From positions 434,001 through 498,000 of the forward strand of contig NZ_CP091456.1 in assembly GCF_023611925.1 (NCBI RefSeq): a stretch of DNA of 64,000 nt. The letters are read 5' to 3'. A program made the translations under genes and the position numbers. The notes beneath the pieces were generated by a model. It was not told the DNA's origin and ran no database searches. It was given only the letters and a program-made list of their open reading frames with translations. The DNA comes from Avibacterium sp. 20-132. Lineage in GTDB: Bacteria > Pseudomonadota > Gammaproteobacteria > Enterobacterales > Pasteurellaceae. Shown here in pieces: positions 39,097 to 48,459 of the stretch (the first letter of the stretch is position 1; each line of letters opens with the position of its first letter).

Positions 39097-39800
39097 TAAA
39101 ATAACTCAGCCCAAGTATGAAATTGTGCAAAGGGATAGTGAGGCAATGGCATTGTTTGCAAGACAAATTCTGTGGAATTTTGCACCGCACTCGGTTGTGC
39201 AGTATTGCCTGTTTTTTCACTCATATAAGTTTGCCAATAAACACACTGATTCGGACTAGGAAAAATGCGATCTTTCTCACCAATAATGGCGCGTGTCCAA
39301 TCAATTGCGTTTCCCTTATCCTGCTGAATATATTGATAAAGTTCGCCTAATTCTGACCGCACTTGTTGCCAATCACGTTGTCCTTCTAATTGACAATATT
39401 GCTCAAATGTAGCGCTATCACCGCACATTCTGCGTTGAAATTTCGCTAAATGGCGTTCATCTAGCTGTTCCAGTGTACCGATAAATACGGCTTGCGGAAT
39501 GCCCATTGTATCATCACAAGGTTTGCCTGTGCCGTTTATTGCGGTGGCACTCACAAGAGGCATTTGTCCTAGCACTTGATTTGCCACCCACACGCCCATT
39601 GACCAAGCTACGACACGGATCTGTGCATAATGAGAAAGATCAAAATGAAAATTCAGATCTTGATAGTCATAGCACAGTAATAAATCCGTTTTTTCTGGTA
39701 ACACCAAGTGAGATACGACACTGGCTGGTGTTCCCCAACCAGCAAAATAGAGGATTAAATTCGGGCTATGTTCTGCGCCTTTGATCAATTCTGTTTGCAT
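39096..39800 (-). CDS. bioG: Pimeloyl-[ACP] methyl ester esterase BioG
   Basis: 234 residues, alpha/beta-hydrolase of the BioG/DUF452 family. Oxyanion-type LILYFAGWGTP and nucleophile serine in VAWSMGVWVANQ; His in the C-terminal LPHYPFAQF. It replaces BioH of E. coli, releasing pimeloyl-ACP by removing the methyl group, and is typically encoded between bioF and bioC in Pasteurellaceae. It overlaps bioC by 1 nt and begins 5 nt after bioF. Confidence 0.92.
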   Translation of the reverse strand: MQTELIKGAEHSPNLILYFAGWGTPASVVSHLVLPEKTDLLLCYDYQDLNFHFDLSHYAQIRVVAWSMGVWVANQVLGQMPLVSATAINGTGKPCDDTMGIPQAVFIGTLEQLDERHLAKFQRRMCGDSATFEQYCQLEGQRDWQQVRSELGELYQYIQQDKGNAIDWTRAIIGEKDRIFPSPNQCVYWQTYMSEKTGNTAQPSAVQNSTEFVLQTMPLPHYPFAQFHTWAELF

Positions 39801-39805
39801 TGTTG

Positions 39806-40975
39806 TTACTCAAATTTTACTAAGGTTGTGAGAAAAGCGTTCACGTCTTGTTCTGTCATATCTGCGGTTAAAGATAAGCGAATACGCGATGTGCCTTTAG
39901 GCACTGTAGGTGGTCGGATTGGCAAACAATAATAGCCTTGCTCTTGTAACGCAAGTGCCTTTACCACTGTTTTTTCATTATCGCCAATAATATAAGGAAT
40001 GATACAGCTTTCACTAACAAGAGACTGGGCTAAATTCTGCTTAAAAAACGACCGCACTTTTTCACTTAACTGGTGTAAATGCTGGCGTCTTTGGGTAAAG
40101 TACGGAAGTTTTTCAAATAAAAATGTCGTCCACGCCACACACAGCGGAGGCAGAGCAGTAGAAAAAATCAATGGTCGCATTTTATTTATTAAATATGCTT
40201 TAATCAATTCATCGCATACCACATAAGCGCCCATTGAAGCTAAAGCCTTACCAAAAGTGCCAACTAAAAAATCAATCTCTTGAATACAACCTTGCTGTTC
40301 AGCGATACCTAGCCCTGTTTTGCCGTAAGCACCAATAGCGTGGGCTTCGTCCACATATAATAAGACATTGCCAAAGCGTTGCTTGAGAGCCACGAGCTGA
40401 GGCAAATCTACCACATCACCGTCCATACTAAATACACTTTCGGTAACAATGATCATTCGTTGATATTGGTTCTGATACTTACCTAATAGGGTTTCTAAAT
40501 GGGTAAAATCATTATGTCGATAGCGTACAAAATCCGCTTCACTCAAACGAATGCCATCAATAATACTGGCGTGAACCAGTTTATCCGCTAGAATTAACGT
40601 TTTTTTATTCGCCACTGCGGGCAAAATACCGATGTTAGCGTGATAGCCACTATTAAACAATAAGCACGCCTCTCGCCCAAAACATCGCGCCATTAGACTT
40701 TCTAATTGTTGATAAACCGCAAAAGATCCCGTCAATAAACGGGAAGATGAAGAAGTAAAGTGCGGTAATTTTTCGCCGTATTTTTGTAAAAATTCGGTTT
40801 TTAATGCCTCATCATTGGCAAGACCTAAATAATCATTAGAAGACATATTGAGCATTAAGCGCCCATCTTTTTCGATCATTTTGCCTTGATGATCTAACTG
40901 CGGAAGCTGACGAAACTGCCCAGCCGCCTTGAGTTCAGCCAAGGTTTGTGCAAAATCAGCGAGATGATTATTCAT
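39806..40975 (-). CDS. bioF: 8-amino-7-oxononanoate synthase BioF
   Basis: 389 residues from ATG at 40975 ([15 protein letters not shown]); an ATG at 41104 would add 43 residues lying wholly within bioA and lacking family similarity. PLP-binding Lys is in [32 protein letters not shown] carries the PLP-contact Asp. It condenses pimeloyl-ACP with alanine. It overlaps bioA by 8 nt. Two uptake words lie inside. Confidence 0.96.
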   Translation of the reverse strand: MNNHLADFAQTLAELKAAGQFRQLPQLDHQGKMIEKDGRLMLNMSSNDYLGLANDEALKTEFLQKYGEKLPHFTSSSSRLLTGSFAVYQQLESLMARCFGREACLLFNSGYHANIGILPAVANKKTLILADKLVHASIIDGIRLSEADFVRYRHNDFTHLETLLGKYQNQYQRMIIVTESVFSMDGDVVDLPQLVALKQRFGNVLLYVDEAHAIGAYGKTGLGIAEQQGCIQEIDFLVGTFGKALASMGAYVVCDELIKAYLINKMRPLIFSTALPPLCVAWTTFLFEKLPYFTQRRQHLHQLSEKVRSFFKQNLAQSLVSESCIIPYIIGDNEKTVVKALALQEQGYYCLPIRPPTVPKGTSRIRLSLTADMTEQDVNAFLTTLVKFE

Positions 40976-42257
40976 TGTAAACCTCTTTAAGTACAGACAA
41001 TAAGCCTTGCGTGAGCTGGCTAAGTTGCGTTGGCGAAATAATAAAAGGTGGCATAATATACACCAAATGCCCAAAAGGACGTAACCAAATGCCTTTTTCA
41101 ACAAATTTTGGCTGTAATACGGCTAAATCCACAGGGGATTTCATTTCTAACACCCCAATGGCCCCTAATACACGAACGTCTTTCACCGATTGAAAATCTT
41201 TCGCTACCGCAAGCTCTGTTTTTAATTGTTGTTCAATGGCTTTGACCTTGCCTTGCCAATCACTTTCTAATAATAAATCAATGGATGCACTGGCAATGGC
41301 GCAAGCAAGTGGATTCCCCATAAACGTTGGCCCGTGCATAAAGCATTTTGCTTCGCCATGACAAATGGTTTGGGCAATATGCGCGGTGGTTACCGTTGCA
41401 GAAAGTGTTAAATAACCGCCCGTTAAGGCTTTGCCTAAGCACATAATATCCGGTTTAATGGCGGTATAGTCGGTGGCAAACAGCTTACCCGTGCGTCCAA
41501 ATCCTGTGGCGATTTCATCGAAAATCAGCAATACGCCATATTCATCACACAACGCCCGTGCTTTTTCTAAATAGGTGGGCGAATAAAAATACATTCCGCC
41601 AGCACCTTGTACAATCGGCTCTAAAATTAAGGCGGCAATTTCACTGCTCTTTTCTGCAAGTAATGCTTTAAGCGGTTGAATATCCGCTTCTTGCCATTGT
41701 CCATCAAAGGGGGTTTTAGGTTGCGGTAAAAAATATTGCACGGGCAAGCCTTTAGCGAACAGGCTGTGCATTCCCGTAACAGGATCACACACTGACATTG
41801 CGTGCCAAGTATCGCCGTGATAGCCCGAACGTATCGTGGCAAATTTATATCGTCCAGTTTCACCTTTTGCTTGCTGATATTGCACCACCATTTTCATCGC
41901 GACTTCAACCGCGACAGAGCCACTATCTGCAAAAAAAATTTTATCCAGTCCTTCAGGCAATAATTTCACCAAGCGTTGTGCTAATTCTCCCGCAGGATCG
42001 TGAGTCAATCCGCCAAACATAATATGGCTCATTTTGTCTAACTGGGCTTTCGCCGCTTGATTCAATTTGGGGTGATTATAACCGTGTAATGCCGCCCACC
42101 AAGAGGACATTCCATCAATCAAGGTGTTGCCATTTTTTAATGTGATCTCCACCCCGTCAGCACGTTCCACCGCAAAAATAGGCGCATCGCTATTTATTGA
42201 TGAATAAGGATGCCAGATATGATTTTTATCAATATTAAGAAGGGATTGTTCTTGCAT
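40968..42257 (-). CDS. bioA: Adenosylmethionine-8-amino-7-oxononanoate aminotransferase BioA
   Basis: 429 residues (E. coli 429), class III aminotransferase. Substrate-site Trp-Trp in [29 protein letters not shown], and PLP-Lys in [17 protein letters not shown]. It makes DAPA using SAM as amino donor. First gene of bioA-bioF-bioG-bioC-bioD. Its upstream region is the 170-bp hairpin repeat array. Confidence 0.97.
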   Translation of the reverse strand: MQEQSLLNIDKNHIWHPYSSINSDAPIFAVERADGVEITLKNGNTLIDGMSSWWAALHGYNHPKLNQAAKAQLDKMSHIMFGGLTHDPAGELAQRLVKLLPEGLDKIFFADSGSVAVEVAMKMVVQYQQAKGETGRYKFATIRSGYHGDTWHAMSVCDPVTGMHSLFAKGLPVQYFLPQPKTPFDGQWQEADIQPLKALLAEKSSEIAALILEPIVQGAGGMYFYSPTYLEKARALCDEYGVLLIFDEIATGFGRTGKLFATDYTAIKPDIMCLGKALTGGYLTLSATVTTAHIAQTICHGEAKCFMHGPTFMGNPLACAIASASIDLLLESDWQGKVKAIEQQLKTELAVAKDFQSVKDVRVLGAIGVLEMKSPVDLAVLQPKFVEKGIWLRPFGHLVYIMPPFIISPTQLSQLTQGLLSVLKEVYNE

Positions 42258-42264
42258 TTTTATC

Positions 42265-42932
42265 CTATTATTCCAGCAAATTTTAGGAAAAACGATATAT
42301 TCGCCCGTATTTCATATCATTTTTCTGTAGGGACGGACCTGTGTGTCCGTCCGTAATCATTAATGTTTTGGGCTGACACATAAGTCTCCCCTACACCAAT
42401 TATAATAGAGAACGAACATTACTATTTTTTAATCTATTATTCCAACCTATGCTAGGGGAATGATGTATTCGCCCGCATCTCGTATCATTTTTCTGTAGGG
42501 ACGGACCAGTGTGTCCGTCCGTATAATCATTAATTTTTCGGGCAGACACATAGGTCTGCCCCTACACCAATTATAATAGAGGACGAACATTACTATTTTT
42601 AATCTATTATTCCAACCTATCCTAGAAAACGATGTATTCGCCCGCATCTCGTATCATTTTTCTGTAGGGACGGACCAGTGTGTCCGTCCGTATAATCATT
42701 AATGTTTCGGACAGACACATAGATCTGCCCCTACACCAATTATAATAGAGGACGAACATTACTATTTTTTAATCTATTATTCCAACCTATGCTAGGGGAA
42801 TGATGTATTCGCCCGTATTTCATATCATTTTTCTGTAGGGACGGACCTATGTGTCCGTCCGTATAATCATTAATGTTTCGGGCAGACACATAGATCTGCC
42901 CCTACAGCCATATAATCGAAAATGAACACTAC
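42265..42932. repeat. Tandem array of about four 170-bp units, each with two hairpins
   Basis: The landmark CTATTATTCC recurs at 42265, 42434, 42604 and 42774 (periods 169, 170, 170), so there are nearly four units. Each unit contains hairpin A (GGACGGAC / GTCCGTCC stem) and, about 20 nt on, hairpin B (GGGCAGA / TCTGCCC stem), opened by GTAGGG and closed by CCCTAC. Hairpin B is a diverged inverted copy of hairpin A. The array fills the 773-nt gap between bioA and psd. No coding capacity is credible. The final 100 nt before psd are unique. Confidence 0.95.
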
Positions 42933-43030
42933 CCCTATTCCCACGAGAAATCAAGGCAAATTCTGCATATCATTGCACAAGTAGGATAAGTTGATATAAT
43001 CCCCTTCCCATTTTAACAAAGGAAAACGTT

Positions 43031-43915
43031 ATGACAGTAAAAACGCAAATGCCTTTAACTTATTGGCAACGTGTAAAAGTGGCATTTCAATATCTGATGC
43101 CTCAGCTTTATTTAACTCAACTTGCGGGTTGGTTTGCTAAACAACGCTGGGGAGTTGTTACCCATTTTGTCATCAAATTATTTGCTAAAAAATATCAAGT
43201 CAATATGCAAGAGGCCGCAAAACCTCACTTTAATGATTATGCGACGTTCAATGAATTTTTTATCCGTCCCTTAGCAGAAGGTGCAAGAAAAATTGATGAA
43301 AATCCTACCGCACTTTGTTTACCTGCGGACGGCAGAATCAGCCAATTAGGACACATTGACGACAATCGTTTATTACAAGCTAAAGGGCATAATTTTCATT
43401 TAGAGGATCTATTAGCGAATGATGACGAATTAGCCCAGACCTTTAAAAATGGTGAATTCGCCACTATCTATCTTTCACCGAGAGATTATCACCGTGTACA
43501 TATGCCTTGTGATGGCACATTACGCAAAATGATTTATGTTCCGGGTGCGCTTTTTTCAGTAAATCCATTTTTAGCCGAGCATATACCAAATCTATTTGCA
43601 CGTAATGAGCGTGTTATTTGTCTTTTTGATACAGAATTTGGGCAAATGGTACAAATTTTAGTTGGTGCGACCATCACGGCGAGCATTAGCACACAATGGG
43701 CTGGCATTATTAATCCTCCACGCTCAAATGAAGTGAAAGTTTGGACCTATGAGGGTGAAAATGCGGTAAAACTGCACAAAGGGCAAGAAATGGGGGCTTT
43801 CCAACTTGGTTCTACGGTAATTAACTTATTCCAACAAAATCAAGTGAAATTAGCTGAGCAATTAGCCGTTGATACGCCAGTCCATATGGGTGAAGTCTTA
43901 GCCTATAAACAGTAA
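43031..43915 (+). CDS. psd: Phosphatidylserine decarboxylase proenzyme Psd
   Basis: 294 residues. The self-cleavage site is seen as LGST in [11 protein letters not shown] (about 259-262), where Ser becomes the pyruvoyl group. Other family parts: [29 protein letters not shown] with the catalytic His, and PGALFSVNP. It makes phosphatidylethanolamine at the inner membrane. SD AAGGAAAA precedes the ATG. fklB follows after 25 nt. Confidence 0.97.
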   Translation: MTVKTQMPLTYWQRVKVAFQYLMPQLYLTQLAGWFAKQRWGVVTHFVIKLFAKKYQVNMQEAAKPHFNDYATFNEFFIRPLAEGARKIDENPTALCLPADGRISQLGHIDDNRLLQAKGHNFHLEDLLANDDELAQTFKNGEFATIYLSPRDYHRVHMPCDGTLRKMIYVPGALFSVNPFLAEHIPNLFARNERVICLFDTEFGQMVQILVGATITASISTQWAGIINPPRSNEVKVWTYEGENAVKLHKGQEMGAFQLGSTVINLFQQNQVKLAEQLAVDTPVHMGEVLAYKQ

Positions 43916-43940
43916 TTTATTTAATGAAAAGGAAAAAACA

Positions 43941-44573
43941 ATGTCAGAACAATTTTTTAATCAAGTCTCTTTAGATGATATCTCAGCAAAAGGTAGCTAT
44001 GGTATCGGTTTACAAATCGGTCAACAATTAGTAGAAAGTAAATTGGCGGTTAAGCCTGAAGCCGTTGCAAAAGGGATTTTCGATGTGTTAAATCAAAATC
44101 CACCTGCAATTGATTTAAACGAAGTAACTCAAGCCTTACAACAACTTCAACAACAAGCTGCCGAGGCGGCGAAAGCACAATTCAAACAAATTGAAGAAGC
44201 AGGCAAAGCCTATCTTGCGGAAAATGCCAAAAAAGAGGGCGTGCAAGTAACAGATTCAGGCTTACAATATGAAATCTTAGTTGAAGGCAATGGCAAGATC
44301 CCAAGTAAACAAGATCAAGTACGCGTTCATTACACAGGTACCCTTACTGATGGCACCGTTTTTGACAGCTCTGTACAACGCGGTCAGCCGGCGGAATTCC
44401 CTGTAAGTGGCGTGATTGCAGGTTGGGTTGAAGCCCTTTCAATGATGCCAGTAGGCTCAAAATGGAAACTCACTATTCCACACAATCTTGCCTACGGTGA
44501 ACGCGGTGCTGGTGCGTCAATCCCACCATTTAGCCCCCTTGTTTTTGAAGTGGAATTATTAGATATTCTTTAA
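43941..44573 (+). CDS. fklB: FKBP-type peptidyl-prolyl isomerase FklB (FKBP22)
   Basis: 210 residues (E. coli FKBP22 206). N-terminal helical dimerisation domain ([21 protein letters not shown]), a long helix, then an FKBP domain from about 115: [18 protein letters not shown] and [20 protein letters not shown]. No signal peptide, so it is cytoplasmic. Followed 14 nt later by a strong terminator. Probably co-transcribed with psd. Confidence 0.95.
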   Translation: MSEQFFNQVSLDDISAKGSYGIGLQIGQQLVESKLAVKPEAVAKGIFDVLNQNPPAIDLNEVTQALQQLQQQAAEAAKAQFKQIEEAGKAYLAENAKKEGVQVTDSGLQYEILVEGNGKIPSKQDQVRVHYTGTLTDGTVFDSSVQRGQPAEFPVSGVIAGWVEALSMMPVGSKWKLTIPHNLAYGERGAGASIPPFSPLVFEVELLDIL

Positions 44574-44587
44574 TTGATCTTCTCCGT

Positions 44588-44620
44588 AAAAAAGACCTAG
44601 CTAATGGCTAGGTCTTTTTT
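44588..44620. terminator. Terminator after fklB
   Basis: AAAAAGACCTAGC / GCTAGGTCTTTTTT stem with a 5-nt loop. The same hairpin recurs at 45634-45666. The stop codon TAG of the small reverse ORF at 44608-44745 falls inside its right arm. Confidence 0.9.
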
Positions 44621-44745
44621 ATACCAAATAGATCAATATCTACACCTAATAAAGCGAATATCACAACAGCTACCACATCAACCACAATCGAAAAAAAAGA
44701 GTGTTCCGATAAAACCACTAAAAGAATGGGGATAAATAATAGCAT
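44608..44745 (-). CDS. Possible small membrane protein (45 residues)
   Basis: ATG at 44745 to TAG at 44608. The product begins MLLFIPILLVVLSEHS, continues with the hydrophobic SIVVDVVAVVIFALLG, and ends in DLFGIKKT. Two hydrophobic stretches and a Lys-rich tail fit a tiny inner-membrane protein. GGGGAT lies about 6-11 nt upstream as a possible SD. It is 38 nt after the lipoprotein gene, same strand, and runs into the terminator hairpin. No homologue recognised. It could be a chance ORF. Confidence 0.45.
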   Translation of the reverse strand: MLLFIPILLVVLSEHSFFSIVVDVVAVVIFALLGVDIDLFGIKKT

Positions 44746-44783
44746 AAGATATCCCCAAAGAAATTAACCCCAAATCAGCGTTA

Positions 44784-45125
44784 TTATTTTACTCCACAAC
44801 CCGGTAAACTACGATCCAAAACTTGTGTTCCTTCTGCAATATATTTTATTCCAAATCCACTTTCCACTGAAATAACAACATCAGAAAGTGCGACTGCACA
44901 TCGATCTGTTTCAATAGCTCTATCTACAGCATTTTTCATATAGACGACACCAAATGTGGTTTTATCTTCACCTTTAACTCTTGCACCAAGAACTAGTTTT
45001 CCTGAACTAAAATTCACATTTTTCGTGCTAGCCAACGTAAAATCAGCTATTCGTTGAGTGACACAAGCACTCAACATTAATGTAGTGGCTGCAACAAAAA
45101 TAGATTTAGAAATAAGTTTCATCAT
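44784..45125 (-). CDS. Unknown lipoprotein of the terminator-bracketed island
   Basis: 113 residues. Signal peptide with lipobox LMLSAC (Cys21), then TLASTKNVNF, VKGEDKT, MKNAVDRAIETDRCAVALSDVVIS and TQVLDRSLPGC near the end. Two further cysteines may pair. It recalls small lipoproteins I have seen in other gammaproteobacteria but I cannot name a family or function. It diverges from the XRE regulator, which may control it through the dyad at 45167-45190. Confidence 0.8.
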   Translation of the reverse strand: MMKLISKSIFVAATTLMLSACVTQRIADFTLASTKNVNFSSGKLVLGARVKGEDKTTFGVVYMKNAVDRAIETDRCAVALSDVVISVESGFGIKYIAEGTQVLDRSLPGCGVK

Positions 45126-45166
45126 TATACCTCATAAAATATATGTTAGAATCATTCACATTATTT

Positions 45167-45190
45167 ACTAGAGAAACTTGTTTATCTAGT
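45167..45190. promoter_or_regulatory. Inverted repeat in the divergent lipoprotein/XRE promoter region
   Basis: ACTAGA (45167-45172) and TCTAGT (45185-45190) are perfect inverted arms with a 12-nt spacer, between the divergent start codons. A candidate operator for the XRE protein; binding is inference. Confidence 0.4.
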
Positions 45191-45250
45191 TATAAATAGG
45201 TATAAAGCACAATCAATAAAGGTGTTGACAAAGTTAATGAATGGTGAGCA

Positions 45251-45628
45251 ATGAAAGTTAAAGACCAAATTAAAATGAGAAGAGAAGCCAATAAATGGAC
45301 ACAAGAAGAAATGGCAAATCGGTTGCATATGTCAACGAATAATTATGCAAAATTAGAACGTGGTGAAACAAAACTTAATCTTCATCGTTTAGAGCAAATT
45401 GCCAATGTTTTTAATATCGATGTTCTGGAGTTAATGAATTCAGGAGAGAAAAATGTTACTTTTCTTATGAATGATCATAATACGAATTATTATGGTAGTT
45501 CGGATAAACAAATACAAGAAAATGAAAAACTACAATTAATTATCAACCACCAAAAAGAATTACTTCTGCAAAAAGACAGCGAAATTAATACATTAAAGAC
45601 TCTTGTTGAGTTATTACAAAAGAAATAA
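45251..45628 (+). CDS. XRE-family helix-turn-helix regulator
   Basis: 125 residues. HTH_3 domain at about 5-60: IKMRREANKWTQEEMANRLH then MSTNNYAKLERGETKL and LEQIANVFNI. The C-terminal half (about 90-125) is a Leu/Lys/Glu-rich probable coiled coil (KLQLIINHQKELLLQKDS), which may mediate oligomerisation. SD GGTGAG lies 4-9 nt before the ATG. It diverges from the lipoprotein gene at 44784-45125 and is followed by its own terminator. Target unknown; the neighbouring lipoprotein is the natural candidate. Confidence 0.88.
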   Translation: MKVKDQIKMRREANKWTQEEMANRLHMSTNNYAKLERGETKLNLHRLEQIANVFNIDVLELMNSGEKNVTFLMNDHNTNYYGSSDKQIQENEKLQLIINHQKELLLQKDSEINTLKTLVELLQKK

Positions 45629-45633
45629 CATAG

Positions 45634-45666
45634 AAAGACCTAGCTGATCGGCTAGGTCTTTTTTTT
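45634..45666 (+). terminator. Terminator after the XRE gene, near-copy of the fklB terminator
   Basis: AAAGACCTAGC / GCTAGGTCTTT stem, 6-nt loop, eight T following. The 11 bases of each arm equal those of the hairpin at 44588-44620. A separate uptake word (about 45689) follows. Confidence 0.9.
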
Positions 45667-45728
45667 CAATTAGAAAAATGCGTGGAAAAATAACCGCACT
45701 TTGTTTTTATGCGCTCACTTAAGTCAGA

Positions 45729-48302
45729 CTAGAATAGTTCTTGTTGCTCAGAGGATTTCACTCCACCGTTTAAACGCTCCAATAATTCAGGCGGTACATA
45801 ATAACCACGTTCTTTCACATAAGCGCGTTTAGGTTCAGTACCTTTGATGAAGTATTCCTTACGTCCACCACTATTAGAAAGCAAACCAGAACCTGTATCA
45901 ATACGCTTTTCTATAATATTTTGTGGAAGTGGAAGAATACGCTCGGGTACATCTTTCAAGCTCGTTTTCATATAATCAATCCACGCTGGCATTGCTGTTT
46001 GTGCGCCAGCCTCGCCTTTTCCTAAATTACGTTTATTATCATCAAAGCCAACATAGACCGCCGTGGTGATATTTGCCCCAAAACCTGCATACCAAGCCAC
46101 TTTTGAATTATTGGTAGTCCCTGTTTTTCCGCCAATATCCGAACGCTTAATTTGATTTGCCATTCGCCAGCTGGTTCCTTTCCAACCTAAGCCTTGTTCG
46201 CCATAAATTGCGGTGTTCAACGCACTACGAATTAAGAACGCCAGTTCACCACTAATGACGCGAGGGGCATACTGTACTTGGGCATTGGCTTTTTTATCTT
46301 GTGCCATAAAATCCAGTGCATTTTCATCTAACTTTTTATTTTGACGATCAAGTTCTGGAATATCGTTAGGCTGCTCATCTTGATCTAGTTCTTCACCATT
46401 GGTACTGCTATCCGTGGCGGCTAAATTATCTGGTTTTTCTAAATCAAGGTTTTTAAAACCATCTAATTTTTCAGTTTCCCCATAAATCACAGGAATGTTA
46501 TCACAGCTTACACACGCAATTTGTGGGTTCGCAACAAATAGTTCTTTGCCGCTATTATCTAGGATTTTTTCGATAAGGTAAGGATTTACCAAGAACCCCC
46601 CATTATCAAACACGGCATAAGCACGCGCCATTTCAAGTGGGGTGAATGACGCTGCACCTAAAGCCAAGGCTTCACTGGCAAAATATTGATCGCGTTGGAA
46701 ACCAAAGCGTTGTAGGAAATCCGCAGTAAACTCAATGCCTGCCATTTGGATTGCTCGGATCGCAATCATATTTTTGGATTGCCCTAGCCCCACGCGCAAG
46801 CGCATTGGTCCATCATAGCGGTTTGGTGAATTCTTCGGTGTCCACACGTTTTGCCCCGGTTTTTTGATCACAATCGGGGAATCTTGTAGCACACTTGATA
46901 AGGTTAGCCCTTTTTCTAAGGCGGCTGCATAGATAAAAGGTTTGATAGATGATCCCACTTGCACTAAAGATTGAGTGGCACGGTTAAATTTGCTTTGTTC
47001 AAAGCTAAAGCCACCGACTAATGCTTCAATCGCGCCATTATCACTATTGAGAGAAACCAACGCGGAATTGACTTCAGGGAGTTGGGAAAGTTGCCACTCT
47101 CCATTACCACGTTGGCGCAACCAAATTTGTTCACCTGCTTTTGGCTGTTTTTTACCCGCCCAGCGCATTGCGTTTGGCGAAAGGGTTAGGCTGCTGCCAT
47201 CATCTAATAACACTTTTGTGCCAGCTTTACTATTTTCCAATACCGCAGCAGGTACAAGAGGAGCTGAATCAGGTAATTTTTTTAGGGCGTCGATAATTTT
47301 ATCTTCGTCCCACGCGCTTTCCTCTTTTTTCCATAACACCGTTGCACCACGATAACCGTGACGCATATCATAGACGAGCAAATTATCACGCACTGCTTTT
47401 TGTGCTTCTGCCTGATCAGCAGAAAGCACCGTCGTATAAACTTTATAGCCGCTGGTATAGGCATTTTCTTCACCAAAACGTTTCACCATTTCTTGGCGAA
47501 CCATTTCAGTAACATAATCCGCTTTAAAATCTAATTGTGCGCCGTGATAGCTTGCCACAATCGGTTCGTTAATCGCTTCATCATATTCTGCTTGGTTGAT
47601 ATATTTCATCTCTAACATTCGTCCAAGTACCACGTTTCGGCGTGCGGTGGCACGTTTAAGCGAATAGAGAGGGTTCATTGTGGAGGGCGCTTTTGGTAAT
47701 CCTGCAATGACCGCCATTTCTGACAAAGTAAGTTGATCGAGCGATTTGCCGAAATAGGTTTTTGCCGCCGCAGCAACACCATAAGCACGGTAGCCAAGAT
47801 AAATCTTATTCAGATAAAGCGCCAAAATTTCATCTTTGCTTAGGGTGTTTTCAATTTCGATCGCCAAAATGGCTTCTTTTGCTTTACGCACGATGTTTTT
47901 TTCTGGCGTTAAAAAGAAATTTCGTGCAAGCTGTTGAGTAATAGTACTTGCACCTTGGGAAGCCCCCCCTTTCATCACCGCGACACTAATTGCACGCGCA
48001 ATCCCCACAGGGTCTAAACCGTGATGTTCATAAAAACGGCTATCTTCTGTTGCCAATACGGCATCAATTAATTTTTTTGGCACTTCATTCAGTTTCACAG
48101 GAATACGGCGCTGTTCTCCCACTTCACCAATGAGCTTGCCATCAGCCGTATAAATCTGCATCGGCTGTTGTAATTCCACCGTTTTTAGGGAATCTACACT
48201 CGGCAAGCTTGATTTTAATTGAACATAAAAAATTCCTGCGACAACACAGCCTAAAATAATGATTGTCAGCAAGCTACTTAAAATTAATTTTGCGATCCGC
48301 AT
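45729..48302 (-). CDS. mrcA: Penicillin-binding protein 1A (MrcA/PonA)
   Basis: 857 residues (E. coli 850), class A PBP. N-terminal membrane anchor; transglycosylase motifs EDSRFYEHHG, GASTITQQLARNFFL; transpeptidase motifs SSIK in VGSSIKPFIYAAAL, SKN in GLGQSKNMIAIRA and KTGT in GGKTGTTNNSK. It polymerises and cross-links peptidoglycan. It diverges from comA, as in H. influenzae. Codons 1-3, with 7 nt upstream, fall under a CRP-S palindrome at 48288-48309. Confidence 0.97.
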   Translation of the reverse strand: MRIAKLILSSLLTIIILGCVVAGIFYVQLKSSLPSVDSLKTVELQQPMQIYTADGKLIGEVGEQRRIPVKLNEVPKKLIDAVLATEDSRFYEHHGLDPVGIARAISVAVMKGGASQGASTITQQLARNFFLTPEKNIVRKAKEAILAIEIENTLSKDEILALYLNKIYLGYRAYGVAAAAKTYFGKSLDQLTLSEMAVIAGLPKAPSTMNPLYSLKRATARRNVVLGRMLEMKYINQAEYDEAINEPIVASYHGAQLDFKADYVTEMVRQEMVKRFGEENAYTSGYKVYTTVLSADQAEAQKAVRDNLLVYDMRHGYRGATVLWKKEESAWDEDKIIDALKKLPDSAPLVPAAVLENSKAGTKVLLDDGSSLTLSPNAMRWAGKKQPKAGEQIWLRQRGNGEWQLSQLPEVNSALVSLNSDNGAIEALVGGFSFEQSKFNRATQSLVQVGSSIKPFIYAAALEKGLTLSSVLQDSPIVIKKPGQNVWTPKNSPNRYDGPMRLRVGLGQSKNMIAIRAIQMAGIEFTADFLQRFGFQRDQYFASEALALGAASFTPLEMARAYAVFDNGGFLVNPYLIEKILDNSGKELFVANPQIACVSCDNIPVIYGETEKLDGFKNLDLEKPDNLAATDSSTNGEELDQDEQPNDIPELDRQNKKLDENALDFMAQDKKANAQVQYAPRVISGELAFLIRSALNTAIYGEQGLGWKGTSWRMANQIKRSDIGGKTGTTNNSKVAWYAGFGANITTAVYVGFDDNKRNLGKGEAGAQTAMPAWIDYMKTSLKDVPERILPLPQNIIEKRIDTGSGLLSNSGGRKEYFIKGTEPKRAYVKERGYYVPPELLERLNGGVKSSEQQELF

Positions 48303-48332
48303 CGTAAAATTCTCTCTTCATTCGTGCAAAAT
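48288..48332 (+). promoter_or_regulatory. CRP-S site and promoter of the com operon
   Basis: Half-sites TTTTGCGATC and CATCGTAAAA (48288-48309) form a near-ideal CRP-S palindrome, with TGCGA in place of the TGTGA of ordinary CRP sites. A -10-like CAAAAT at 48327-48332 is centred about 31 nt from the palindrome centre, as in class II activation. It lies 150 nt before the comA ATG and overlaps the mrcA start codon. H. influenzae comA is known to be driven by CRP and Sxy. Confidence 0.88.
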
Positions 48333-48459
48333 TGAAAAAAATCAGAAAAACTAAAACCCGAAATTTTAGCTTAACTACTTCCTTAAAACGTAAGTATAAA
48401 GTTTAGTCAAAGAAATCCAAAGCTAAAAGTGCATTTAAAATGAATATTAGGTAGAAAGA

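Noticed and set aside
40976..41104. Longer N-terminus for bioF from ATG at 41104
   Set aside because: The 43 extra residues lie inside bioA coding sequence and are unlike BioF proteins.
42447..42647. 66-codon reverse ORF within the repeat array
   Set aside because: It lies wholly inside the 170-bp hairpin repeats, its frame is set by the repeat units, and similar conceptual peptides arise wherever this repeat occurs. No SD.
42265..42932. CRISPR array
   Set aside because: The units are about 170 bp with conserved sequence throughout, not short repeats separated by unique spacers, and there are no cas genes nearby.
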